DNA of 64,000 bases, from positions 11,004 to 75,003 of the forward strand of contig CAJUQH010000009.1 in NCBI GenBank assembly GCA_910588095.1, given 5' to 3'. This document shows positions 27,206 through 35,214 of the stretch, in pieces (position 1 is the first letter of the stretch; each line of letters opens with the position of its first letter). This stretch comes from an uncultured Eggerthellaceae bacterium (GTDB lineage Bacteria; Actinomycetota; Coriobacteriia; Coriobacteriales; Eggerthellaceae). The position numbers and the translations under genes were made by a program. The notes beneath the pieces were generated by a model, which saw only the letters and a program-made list of their open reading frames with translations, was not told the DNA's origin and ran no database searches.

Positions 27206-27625
27206 ATGCGCATCATGGCGCTCGACATAGGCGAGAAGCGCACGGGCATCGCCATCAGCGACCCGGCCGAGCGCGTCGCCAGCCCGGTGTGCGTGCTGCC
27301 CACGGCCGAGGTAGTGGCTGGTGCCGCTCCCTTCCGCCGCGTGCTGGATGACTGGGAGCCCGAGCTGCTGGTGTGCGGGCTGCCGCTCACGCTGGCAGGC
27401 GAGGAAGGCCCGCAGGCCGCGCGCATCCGCGAGGCGGCTGTCGCCATAGGCCAAGCGGCGCAGCTCGCCTGCGAATTCTGCGACGAGCGCCTGAGCTCGG
27501 CCGAGGCGAAGCGCATCCTGCGCGAAAAGGGGTATACTGAGAAGACCATGCGCGGCAAAGTGGACATGATAGCCGCCAGTCTCTTCTTGCAGGCGTGGCT
27601 CGATGGCCGCGCACCACGCACCTGA
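27206..27625 (+). CDS. ruvX: Holliday junction resolvase-like RuvX/YqgF
   Basis: Small RNase H-fold nuclease of the YqgF family, implicated in pre-16S rRNA maturation. It begins MRIMALDIGEKRTGIAISD, with the catalytic Asp in the first strand, then VCGLPLTLAGEEGPQA and CDERLSSAEAKRIL. The second Asp lies in KVDMIAASLFLQAWLD. 139 residues, normal. It lies between alaS and mltG, a common order in Gram-positive genomes (alaS-ruvX-mltG). Confidence 0.95.
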   Translation: MRIMALDIGEKRTGIAISDPAERVASPVCVLPTAEVVAGAAPFRRVLDDWEPELLVCGLPLTLAGEEGPQAARIREAAVAIGQAAQLACEFCDERLSSAEAKRILREKGYTEKTMRGKVDMIAASLFLQAWLDGRAPRT

Positions 27626-27635
27626 AAGGCATTCC

Positions 27636-28775
27636 ATGGCATTTCGCAACAAACGGGTCACCTATTCCGAGCACCCGACTCGCGCGGCGCGCATCGCCCA
27701 TGCCAAGGGCGACTCGCAGTTCCGCAGCTACGACGTGAGCGCTATCCAGCCCAAGAAGAGGCCCTGGGGCAAGATCGCCGTGGCAGCGGTGGCCCTGGTG
27801 GCGGTCATCGTGGCAGCGGTGCTGCTGCTGACCGGCTGCGGCCCGCGTGACGTCGAGGTCATCCCCGCCGGCCAGACGGCCACCATCCAGGTGCAGTCCG
27901 GCGAAGGTGCGCGTGACGTGGCCGATTCGCTGCTGGAGGCGCGGCTCATCCCCAACACCAAGTCGTTCCTCGACGAGGTGGACCGCCAGAAGGCGTCGTC
28001 GAAGCTCATCCCCGGCACGTACCCGTTCGAGGGCGGCATGACGGTCAAGCAGATAGTCGAGGTGCTCACCATCGGCCCCGACTACTTCGCCGACACGCTC
28101 ACCGTGCCCGAGGGCAGCACCCGCAAGGCGGTAGCCCAAGCGGTGGAGCAGGCCACCAACGGCCGCATAACCTCGCAGCAGTTCCTCGATGCCAGCAGTG
28201 ATGCCAACGCCTACGCGGCCGATTACGGCTTCCTCGCCGAGGCGGGCACCGCCAGCTTGGAGGGCTTCCTGTTCCCCAAGACCTACAGCGTGCCCACCGA
28301 TGCCACCGCGCAGAAGGTGGTGCGCATGATGCTCGACCAGTTCGCCACCGAGACCGCCGGCATCGACTGGAGCTACCCGCAGAGCCAGGGCCTCAGCCGC
28401 TACGAGGCGCTCATCCTGGCCTCCATCGTGGAGAAGGAAGGCCTGACCGACAACTACGACCGCGTGGCGTCGGTGTTCTACAACCGCTTGGCCGACAACA
28501 TGCCCCTGCAGTCCGACGCCACTACCGCCTACGAGGTGGGCCACGACCCCACGGCCGAAGAGGTGCATGCCGACACGCCTTACGGCACCTACGCCAACTA
28601 CGGCCTGCCGCCCACGCCCATCTGCAACCCGGGCCTGGCCACGCTGCAGGCGGTGTGCAAGCCGGCCCAGACCGACTACTATTACTTCTACTTCGTGCCC
28701 GACGGCAACGGCGGCATGAAGTACTACTTCAGCGAGACCTATGAGGACCACCAGGACGCCATCGCCGCTTCCTAG
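27636..28775 (+). CDS. mltG: Endolytic murein transglycosylase MltG
   Basis: Membrane-anchored lytic transglycosylase that cuts nascent glycan strands. It has a cytoplasmic N-terminus of about 45 residues, one membrane segment at about 47-68, a LysM-like region, then the YceG domain with the catalytic Glu266 in ASIVEKEG and the conserved NYGLPPTPICNPG. ATG 27636 follows AAAGG; an earlier in-frame start at 27603 would overlap ruvX. The membrane segment ends LLLTGCG, which resembles a lipobox, but the long N-terminal part makes lipidation unlikely. Confidence 0.95.
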   Translation: MAFRNKRVTYSEHPTRAARIAHAKGDSQFRSYDVSAIQPKKRPWGKIAVAAVALVAVIVAAVLLLTGCGPRDVEVIPAGQTATIQVQSGEGARDVADSLLEARLIPNTKSFLDEVDRQKASSKLIPGTYPFEGGMTVKQIVEVLTIGPDYFADTLTVPEGSTRKAVAQAVEQATNGRITSQQFLDASSDANAYAADYGFLAEAGTASLEGFLFPKTYSVPTDATAQKVVRMMLDQFATETAGIDWSYPQSQGLSRYEALILASIVEKEGLTDNYDRVASVFYNRLADNMPLQSDATTAYEVGHDPTAEEVHADTPYGTYANYGLPPTPICNPGLATLQAVCKPAQTDYYYFYFVPDGNGGMKYYFSETYEDHQDAIAAS

Positions 28776-28824
28776 CGGCCAGGCGCGCTTGGCACGGGGC
28801 GGCCGGAAGGAGGCCTGAGGCATC

Positions 28825-29394
28825 GTGGCGCTTTTCGAACCCGACCGCTACTTCTCGCGCCTTTCGCACGTGGACATCAACCGCGACCTGCTCGGCTGCG
28901 GGCTCACCCACGTGCTGCTCGACATCGACAACACCATCCTCACGCGCGACACGCACGAGGTCCCGCGTGACGCGGGCCTGTGGCTCGGTCGCGCCCGTAC
29001 CGCCGGCATAAGCTTCTGCCTGCTGTCCAACAACTGGCACCACGGCGTCTACGAGCTGGCGGGCCAGCTGGAGCTGCCGTTGGTGGCGAAGGCCATCAAG
29101 CCGCTGCCCCACGGGTTCCTGCGCGCCATGGGCAAGGCGGGCGGCACGCGGAAGGACACGGTGGTCATCGGCGACCAGCTGGTCACCGACGTGCTGGGCG
29201 CCCACTTCCTGGGGCTGCCGGCCTACATGCTGCAGCCGCTGGTGGAGGCCGACCTGCGGCACACGCTCATGCTGCGCCATTTCGAGCGCCTGGTCATGGG
29301 CAGCCGCCTGCCCGAGCCGGCGCCGAGCCCGGCCCAGGCCGAGGGCGTGGTGGCGGCGCAGGTTTCAAGGATGGCTCAGGAGGCGGTGGAATGA
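28825..29394 (+). CDS. yqeG: YqeG-family HAD phosphatase
   Basis: HAD-superfamily class IIIA phosphatase of unknown physiological substrate. Motif I is LLDIDNTIL (residues about 30-38), motif II is CLLSNNW, and the motif III/IV region is VVIGDQLVTDVLGAHFLGL. 189 residues; the last 30 are a Pro/Ala-rich tail. The start is GTG 28825 after GGAAGGAGGCCTGAGG. The stop overlaps the aroE start (ATGA), so it is translationally linked to the shikimate genes, as YqeG-like genes often are. Confidence 0.88.
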   Translation: MALFEPDRYFSRLSHVDINRDLLGCGLTHVLLDIDNTILTRDTHEVPRDAGLWLGRARTAGISFCLLSNNWHHGVYELAGQLELPLVAKAIKPLPHGFLRAMGKAGGTRKDTVVIGDQLVTDVLGAHFLGLPAYMLQPLVEADLRHTLMLRHFERLVMGSRLPEPAPSPAQAEGVVAAQVSRMAQEAVE

Positions 29395-30416
29395 GCGCGC
29401 TGCGGGAAGGGGCCGCGGAGGCGGCAGGCGCAAACGGGGCTGCGAGAGCTGCGGCTGCCGTGCCCGCCAGTGGGCAGCAGGCCGCAGAAGCGCCCGGCAC
29501 ATCGGCCGAGCAGCAGCTCTACGTGCTGGGCCATCCGGTAAGCCACTCCAAGTCGCCCGCCATGTACAACGCGGCTTACGGTCAGCTGGGGCTGCCATGG
29601 CGCTATGGGCTCATGGACTGCCCGACGGCCGACGAGGCCGAGCGCTTCTTGGCTGCGCGCCGGTTCCTCTCCATCAACGTGACGACGCCCTACAAGCCCC
29701 TGGCAGCCGCCGAGGCCGATGCGCTGGCCCCCGAGGCCCAGCTGGCCCGCGGGGCCAACCTGCTGGTGCGCGAAGGCGCCACGCTGGTGGCCCACAACGT
29801 GGACGGCGCTGGGTGCGTGGGCTACCTGCTGCGCGAGGGCGTGGCCTTCGGCGGGGCGCTGGTGGCGGTGTGCGGCACCGGCCCCACGGCGCTGGCCATC
29901 ATGCACGCGTGCCTGCTGGAAGGCGCGGCGCGGGTGACGCTGCTCGGCCGCGACGCGGCGCGGTCCCAGCAGGTGCTGGCGGGCTACCTGGCCACGGCCG
30001 AAGAGGTCATGCAGGCTGCGGAAGCGCCCGAGGCCGACCGCCTGCGCGCTGCCTACGGCCAGACGCTGCTGGAGGCATCGGCCTACGGCCAAGCAGCCGC
30101 GGCCCTGGCCGAAGCCGACATCATCATCGACGCCACGCCGCTGGGCATGGCGCCTGGCGACCCGGCTCCCTTCGACACGGCGCTGCTGCGCCCCGGGCAG
30201 ACGGTGTTCGACGTGGTGTACGGCCATGGCACCACCGCGCTGGTGGCAGCCGCGCGCCAGGCGGGCGCCCGCGCCTTCGACGGGCGGGGCATGCTGGTGG
30301 CCCAGGCGGTGGCGACGCTGCGGCTCGTGTGCGCGGCGGCCCAGGTGGAATGCGTCGCCCCCTTCGACGAGCTGTTCGCCACCATGGCCCAGGCTGCCGG
30401 ATTCGAGCTGGCCTGA
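29391..30416 (+). CDS. aroE: Shikimate dehydrogenase AroE
   Basis: NADP-dependent reduction of 3-dehydroshikimate to shikimate. The substrate-binding segment is LGHPVSHSKSPAMYN and the catalytic Lys102 lies in INVTTPYK. The usual NTDG motif appears as HNVDG, and the glycine-rich loop as CGTGPTALA instead of GAGGA. The length of 341 exceeds the usual 270-290 because of a 43-residue Ala-rich N-terminal tail and an insertion before the C-terminal part. ATG 29391 overlaps the preceding stop by four bases. Confidence 0.92.
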   Translation: MSALREGAAEAAGANGAARAAAAVPASGQQAAEAPGTSAEQQLYVLGHPVSHSKSPAMYNAAYGQLGLPWRYGLMDCPTADEAERFLAARRFLSINVTTPYKPLAAAEADALAPEAQLARGANLLVREGATLVAHNVDGAGCVGYLLREGVAFGGALVAVCGTGPTALAIMHACLLEGAARVTLLGRDAARSQQVLAGYLATAEEVMQAAEAPEADRLRAAYGQTLLEASAYGQAAAALAEADIIIDATPLGMAPGDPAPFDTALLRPGQTVFDVVYGHGTTALVAAARQAGARAFDGRGMLVAQAVATLRLVCAAAQVECVAPFDELFATMAQAAGFELA

Positions 30417-30552
30417 GGCGCTTGAGGCACCGATCCGAGGGGCTTCCGGGCGCTTCCCTTTCCCGTTCCTGTGCGGCCTGCGAAGCCGTTTTCGGTGGCA
30501 CGGCGCGCGCTGCTGGCCTAAAATAGCCCCAGAAGAAACAAGGAGCGAACCT

Positions 30553-31722
30553 ATGCAATACATCACCGCTGGCGAGAGCCATGGCCCCTGCCTGACCGCC
30601 ATCGTGTCGGGCGTGCCCGCAGGCGTGCCGCTTTCCGCCGAGCAGATAAACAGCGACCTGGCTCGACGCCAGTCGGGCTACGGCCGCGGAGGCCGGCAGA
30701 CCATCGAGCGCGACCAGGTGCAGGTGACCTCGGGTGTGCGCTTCGGCAAGACGCTCGGCACGCCGGTTACGCTCACGGTAGCCAACCGCGACTGGCAGAA
30801 CTGGACCGACCGCATGGCCGTGTTCGGCGAGGCTCCGGCCGACCTGGTGCGCGAGGTGACGCCGCGGCCAGGCCACGCCGATCTGGTGGGCGCGCTCAAG
30901 ACCAATGTCGACGACTGCCGCAACATACTGGAGCGCGCGAGCGCCCGCGAGACCGCGGCGCGCGTGGCGGCGGCCGGCGTGGCGCGCGAGTTCCTGGCCG
31001 AGCTGGGCGTCGAGGTGTATTCCTATGTGACCTCCATCGGCGACGTGCGCCTGCCTGAGGACGACCCCATGGGCAGCGCCGCCGACTACACGCTGCTGGA
31101 CATAGAGACTTCCGAGGTGCGCTGCCCGAGCCCCGCGGCCAGCAAGGCCATGATGGCCGCCATCGACAAGGCCAAGAAGGCAGGCGAGAGCCTGGGCGGC
31201 ACCTTTCGCGTGGTGGCCACGGGCCTGGTGCCGGGCTTGGGCGGCTACGCCAGCGCGGCCGAGCGCCTGACCAGCCAGCTGGGGGCGGCGGTGCTGTCCA
31301 TACCGGCCATCAAGGGCGTCGAGCTGGGCCTTGGCTTCGAGGCGGCTGTGCGGCCGGGCTCGCGCGTGCACGATCCCATCGCGCTGGACGGCGGCGAGTT
31401 CGTGCGCACGAGCAACAACGCCGGCGGCCTGGAAGGCGGCATGACCAACGGCATGCCCCTGGTGGTGACCGCGGCCATGAAGCCCATCCCCACGCTCATG
31501 CAGCCTCTGGGCACCGTTGACCTGGACACGCTCGAGCCCGCCGAGGCATCGCGCGAGCGCAGCGACGTGTGCGCCGTGCCTGCGGCGGCCGTGGTGGCCG
31601 AAGGCGAGGTGGCCTTCGTGCTGGCCAACGCCTACCTGGCGGCCTTCGGCAGCACCTGCCTGGCCGACATCAAGGCCAACCTGCGCCAGTACAAGCAGCG
31701 GCTGCGGGGGTTCGCGCGCTGA
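30553..31722 (+). CDS. aroC: Chorismate synthase AroC
   Basis: FMN-dependent enzyme converting EPSP to chorismate. It starts MQYITAGESHGPCLTAIVSG, with the conserved His of the GESHG motif, then YGRGGRQTIERDQV and the C-terminal NNAGGLEGGMTNGMPL signature. ATG 30553 follows AAGGAG; a longer frame running back through aroE is a shadow. 389 residues. A TAAAAT at 30519-30524 in the 136-base gap may be a -10 element. No aroA is present in this cluster. Confidence 0.97.
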   Translation: MQYITAGESHGPCLTAIVSGVPAGVPLSAEQINSDLARRQSGYGRGGRQTIERDQVQVTSGVRFGKTLGTPVTLTVANRDWQNWTDRMAVFGEAPADLVREVTPRPGHADLVGALKTNVDDCRNILERASARETAARVAAAGVAREFLAELGVEVYSYVTSIGDVRLPEDDPMGSAADYTLLDIETSEVRCPSPAASKAMMAAIDKAKKAGESLGGTFRVVATGLVPGLGGYASAAERLTSQLGAAVLSIPAIKGVELGLGFEAAVRPGSRVHDPIALDGGEFVRTSNNAGGLEGGMTNGMPLVVTAAMKPIPTLMQPLGTVDLDTLEPAEASRERSDVCAVPAAAVVAEGEVAFVLANAYLAAFGSTCLADIKANLRQYKQRLRGFAR

Positions 31723-32267
31723 TGGATCGCTATGAGCTCAAGCGCCCCGTGTTCCTCATCGGCTTCATGGGAGCAGGCAAGACGTCCGTGGCACGACGGC
31801 TGGCCCGCACGTGCGGCATCGCCTCGGTGGACATGGACACCTACCTCGAGCGGAGCGCCGGCCGCTCGGTCAAGGAGATATTCGCCGAAGACGGCGAGGC
31901 AGGCTTCCGCGACATCGAGACCGGCGTGCTGCGCGAGCTGGCTGGCAAGGACGACCCGCTGCTCATATCGTGCGGCGGCGGCATCGTCGAGCGGCCCGAG
32001 AACCGCGAGCTCATGGTCGAGGCCGGCGTGGTGGTGCACCTGCGCGTGACCGTGGACGAGGCCGAGTCGCGCATATCCAACAAGGAGAGCCGCCCGCTGT
32101 TCGGCGACCTGGAAGCGGCCGAGGCCCTGCGCGAGCGCCGCATGCCGCTCTACGAGCAAGCGGCTGATCACTCCATCGACACAGCTGGCAGATCCATCCC
32201 GCAGATAGCCCATGATGTGCGGCGTCTGCTCGAAGAAGGAGGCGTGCTATGCCCGCTACCCGCGTGA
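31722..32267 (+). CDS. aroK: Shikimate kinase AroK
   Basis: Phosphorylates shikimate at O3. Walker A is IGFMGAGKTSVARRL (about 13-27), the shikimate-binding Asp is in VDMDTYLE, and CGGGIVERPENR gives the GGG substrate loop. The lid region contains SRPLFGD. The ATG at 31722 overlaps the aroC stop by one base (TGATG) and the 3' end overlaps aroB by 19 bases, so the block is tightly coupled. 181 residues. Confidence 0.96.
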   Translation: MDRYELKRPVFLIGFMGAGKTSVARRLARTCGIASVDMDTYLERSAGRSVKEIFAEDGEAGFRDIETGVLRELAGKDDPLLISCGGGIVERPENRELMVEAGVVVHLRVTVDEAESRISNKESRPLFGDLEAAEALRERRMPLYEQAADHSIDTAGRSIPQIAHDVRRLLEEGGVLCPLPA

Positions 32268-33364
32268 GCGTGGCCATCCCTGACGAGTCGCCCTACGACG
32301 TGCGCATAGGCGCCCATGTGCTGGACGAGCTGGGCGAGAGCCTGCGCGCCGTACCCGCCCTGGCTCGCACCCGGCAGCTGCTGGTGCTCACCGACAGCAA
32401 CGTGGAGCCGCTGTACCTGGGCCAGGCCCAGCAATCGCTCACGGCGGCGGGCTTCACGGTGGACAGCATAACGGTGCCGGCGGGCGAAGGCTCCAAGTCG
32501 CTGGCGGTGGCCGGCGAGGTGTGGGAGGCCATGGCCCAGCTGGGCCTCGGGCGCGATTGTGCCGTGGTGGCCCTGGGCGGGGGCGTCGTGGGCGACCTGG
32601 CCGGCTTCGCGGGCAGCACCTACATGCGTGGCGTGGCCGTGGTGCAGGCGCCCACCACGCTGCTGGCGATGGTGGACTCGTCGGTGGGGGGCAAGACCGG
32701 CGTGAACCTCGAAGCGGGGAAGAACCTGGTGGGCACGTTCAACCAGCCGGTGTTCGTAGGGGCCTCCACCGCAGCGCTGGCCACGCTGCCGCCCCGCGAG
32801 TGGGCCTGCGGCTGCGCCGAGGTGGCCAAGTCGGCCGTCATCGACGGCGATGGGTTCTTCTTCTGGCTGGTGGACAACGCGGCGGCGCTGGCCGCCCGCG
32901 AAGAAGCCGTGGTCGCCGAGGCCATCGCGCGCTGCGTGGTGTTCAAGGCCGGCGTGGTTGCATCCGACAAGACCGAGAGCCGCGGCGTGCGCGAGTGCTT
33001 GAACTACGGCCACACGCTGGGCCACGCCATCGAGACGCTGGCTGGCTACGGCACGTTCAGCCACGGTGCCGCCGTCGCCGAGGGCATGCGCTTTGCCGCG
33101 CGGCTGGGCGGGCAGCTGGCGGGCACGCCAGACGAGCTGGTGAAGGCCCAGGACGAGTTGCTGGACGCGCTCGGCTGCCCGGCGCTCGAGTGGCGCGCCC
33201 CGGCGGCGGCCATGCTGGATGCCATGAAGCGCGACAAGAAGGCCCGCAGCGGCGCGGTGCGCTTCGTGCTGCCGCGTGACGTGGGCGATTGGGAAGTGGT
33301 GCCGGTGGACGACGCGGTGCTGCTGGAGGCGCTGGAAGCGTGGGAAGGGGGCACCCTATGTTGA
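32249..33364 (+). CDS. aroB: 3-dehydroquinate synthase AroB
   Basis: NAD- and metal-dependent cyclisation of DAHP to 3-dehydroquinate. The central region ALGGGVVGDLAGFAGSTYMRG, with APTTLLAMVDSSVGGKTGVN next, is diagnostic. Metal ligands lie in CAEVAKSAVI, NYGHTLGHAIE and FSHGAAVAEGM. ATG 32249 is preceded by GAAGGAGG. 371 residues, normal; the 3' end overlaps aroQ by seven bases. Confidence 0.97.
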   Translation: MPATRVSVAIPDESPYDVRIGAHVLDELGESLRAVPALARTRQLLVLTDSNVEPLYLGQAQQSLTAAGFTVDSITVPAGEGSKSLAVAGEVWEAMAQLGLGRDCAVVALGGGVVGDLAGFAGSTYMRGVAVVQAPTTLLAMVDSSVGGKTGVNLEAGKNLVGTFNQPVFVGASTAALATLPPREWACGCAEVAKSAVIDGDGFFFWLVDNAAALAAREEAVVAEAIARCVVFKAGVVASDKTESRGVRECLNYGHTLGHAIETLAGYGTFSHGAAVAEGMRFAARLGGQLAGTPDELVKAQDELLDALGCPALEWRAPAAAMLDAMKRDKKARSGAVRFVLPRDVGDWEVVPVDDAVLLEALEAWEGGTLC

Positions 33365-33807
33365 GGATGCTGCTGCTGAACGGCCCGAACCTTAACATGC
33401 TGGGCGTGCGCGACCCGGCCATATACGGCACCGATACGCTGGAGGCCATCGAGCAGATGGTGGTCGACCATGGCGCCGAGCGCGGCGTGCAGGTGGACTG
33501 CTTCCAGTCGAACCACGAAGGGGCCCTGGTCGATCGCCTGCACCAGGCGCACGGCCGCTACGACGGCATCGTGTACAACCCCGGCGCCCATACCCACTAC
33601 TCCTATGCCCTGCATGACGCCGTCGAATGCATCGACGTGCCGGTGGTGGAGGTGCACATATCCGACATCTCGAAGCGCGAGGAGTTCCGGCGCCACTCGG
33701 TCATCGCGTCGGCGTGCGTCGCCCAGGTGAAGGGCAAGGGCAAGGCAGGCTACCTCGATGCGCTCGACCTGCTTGTGGACCGGGCGGCGGAAAGCGACGA
33801 GGCGTGA
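33358..33807 (+). CDS. aroQ: 3-dehydroquinate dehydratase, type II
   Basis: Type II dehydroquinase that forms 3-dehydroshikimate. LLNGPNLNMLGVRDPAIYG carries the catalytic tyrosine near residue 25. The substrate-binding YNPGAHTHYSYALHDA and the catalytic His region VEVHISDISKREEFRRHS are both intact. ATG 33358 overlaps the aroB end; an internal ATG at 33367 is possible. 149 residues. The stop overlaps the next gene's GTG. Confidence 0.97.
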   Translation: MLRMLLLNGPNLNMLGVRDPAIYGTDTLEAIEQMVVDHGAERGVQVDCFQSNHEGALVDRLHQAHGRYDGIVYNPGAHTHYSYALHDAVECIDVPVVEVHISDISKREEFRRHSVIASACVAQVKGKGKAGYLDALDLLVDRAAESDEA

Positions 33808-35009
33808 GCGCAGAAGCGGCCGCTGAGCGGCTCGCCCAGCTGCGGGAGGCCAGCGCGCGCTTGGGCGCGGGGGCCTTCCTCGTGCGCGACACTTCGAACA
33901 TCGTGTGGCTGACCGCCTTCGACGACGTGTTCGACGACGAGCCGGCCCATGCTCTGTATGTGTGTCCCCAGCACGCGTGGCTGCATACCGATTCGCGCTA
34001 CTCCGGTGCCTGCGAGGCAGCCGCTGTGGGCGGTCCCGTGCAGGTGAGCACGCGCAAGGGAGGCCATGCCGCCTTCGCGGCGCACCAGTGGGCAGGTCGC
34101 CCGGTTCATGCTGCCGATGCGCGGCTGGGCATCGAGGATGCCATCGCGCTTTCCGAGTACCGGGCGCTGCAGCGGGCCTTCGCTGCGGAAGGCGTGGCCC
34201 ACGAGGCGGGACGGCAGGCTGCGAGCACGGCCGATGGCGCTGGTGATGCCGCTGTGGCTTCCGCGGGTCCGACGGCTGACGGCCCGTTCATCGAGACCGA
34301 TGGCGTGGTGCTGCGGCTGCGAGCGGTGAAGGATGCCGGCGAGCTGGAGCGCATGCGTGCCGCTCAAGCCATCACCGATGCCGCCTTCGCCCACATCATA
34401 GGGTTCATGGCGCCGGGCATGACCGAACGCCAGGTGCAGCTGGAGCTCGACGACTTCATGCTCAAGCACGGCGCCGACGGGCTCGCGTTCCCGAGCATCG
34501 TGGCCACGGGCCCCAACGGTGCGAACCCCCATGCCATCCCTAGCAGCACGGTGCTGGAAGCAGGCCAGTGCGTCGTGATGGACTTCGGCGCGCGGGCGCG
34601 CGGCTACTGCTCGGACATGACGCGCACTGTGTTCCTGGGTACCCCCGAGGGCGACATGCTGCGGGCGTGGGAGACGCTGCGGCGTGCCAACGAGCAGGTG
34701 CAGGAGAGCATTCGCCCGGGCGTGACGGGGAAAGAATGCCACGAGCTGGCCGAGCGCATCCTGGCCGAAGGCGGCTTTGCGGGCGCTATGGGCCACGGGC
34801 TGGGCCATGGAGTAGGCATCGACATCCACGAGCTGCCGGTGCTCAACCCGCGCAACGACCAGCCGCTTCAGGCAGGCAACGTGGTCACCGTGGAGCCGGG
34901 CATCTATCTGGCTGATCGCTTCGGCATGAGGCTGGAGGACTGCGGCGTGGTGACCGAGCGCGGCTTCGACCGCTTCACCCAGTCCACCCACGACATGGTG
35001 GTGCTGTAA
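33804..35009 (+). CDS. pepP: Xaa-Pro aminopeptidase-type M24 metallopeptidase
   Basis: Cytoplasmic peptidase removing N-terminal residues ahead of proline. It has an N-terminal creatinase-like domain (about 1-165), then the pita-bread catalytic domain. The five metal ligands are visible in VVMDFGA, CSDMTRT, MGHGLGHGVG, VEPGIY and LEDCGVV. GTG 33804 overlaps the aroQ stop. An Ala/Gly-rich linker of about 25 residues joins the domains. The aroQ-pepP order often continues with efp and nusB; here it is broken by an ATPase gene and a repeat-bounded region. Confidence 0.93.
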   Translation: MSAEAAAERLAQLREASARLGAGAFLVRDTSNIVWLTAFDDVFDDEPAHALYVCPQHAWLHTDSRYSGACEAAAVGGPVQVSTRKGGHAAFAAHQWAGRPVHAADARLGIEDAIALSEYRALQRAFAAEGVAHEAGRQAASTADGAGDAAVASAGPTADGPFIETDGVVLRLRAVKDAGELERMRAAQAITDAAFAHIIGFMAPGMTERQVQLELDDFMLKHGADGLAFPSIVATGPNGANPHAIPSSTVLEAGQCVVMDFGARARGYCSDMTRTVFLGTPEGDMLRAWETLRRANEQVQESIRPGVTGKECHELAERILAEGGFAGAMGHGLGHGVGIDIHELPVLNPRNDQPLQAGNVVTVEPGIYLADRFGMRLEDCGVVTERGFDRFTQSTHDMVVL

Positions 35010-35041
35010 GCCGCGCATCGCCCTTGGTGCCCCACTCCCTA

Positions 35042-35056
35042 ACCAGGCAGGTTTGC
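35042..35056 (+). repeat. 15-bp direct repeat, left copy
   Basis: ACCAGGCAGGTTTGC, identical to 36573-36587. The two copies bracket the ATPase gene and its operator region and could be the duplication left by an insertion or a pair of recombination sites. Confidence 0.6.
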
Positions 35057-35090
35057 TGCAAATCCTATTCCGCGCCCTCTATCAGGCAAA

Positions 35091-35182
35091 ATCACGGAAT
35101 TATACGTTTTTTCGCTCATTTCATCACGAAATTATGTAATATTCCGTGGTTATCACCACGGAATTATGTAAAAATTCGTGAT
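35091..35182 (+). promoter_or_regulatory. Array of five palindromic half-sites upstream of the ATPase gene
   Basis: Half-sites of form ATCACGGAA occur at 35091-35099 and 35123-35131 (forward), 35142-35150 (reverse), 35155-35163 (forward) and 35174-35182 (reverse). The last four form a symmetric 60-base structure, ATCACGAA-N11-TTCCGTGGT, TATC, then ACCACGGAA-N11-TTCGTGAT, at 35123-35182. The A+T-rich spacers all contain TTATGTAA or close variants. This looks like a cooperative operator or a large hairpin; which protein binds is unknown. Confidence 0.65.
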
Positions 35183-35214
35183 ATGAGGACTAGGCTACGA
35201 TGAAAGGGCTTCCC

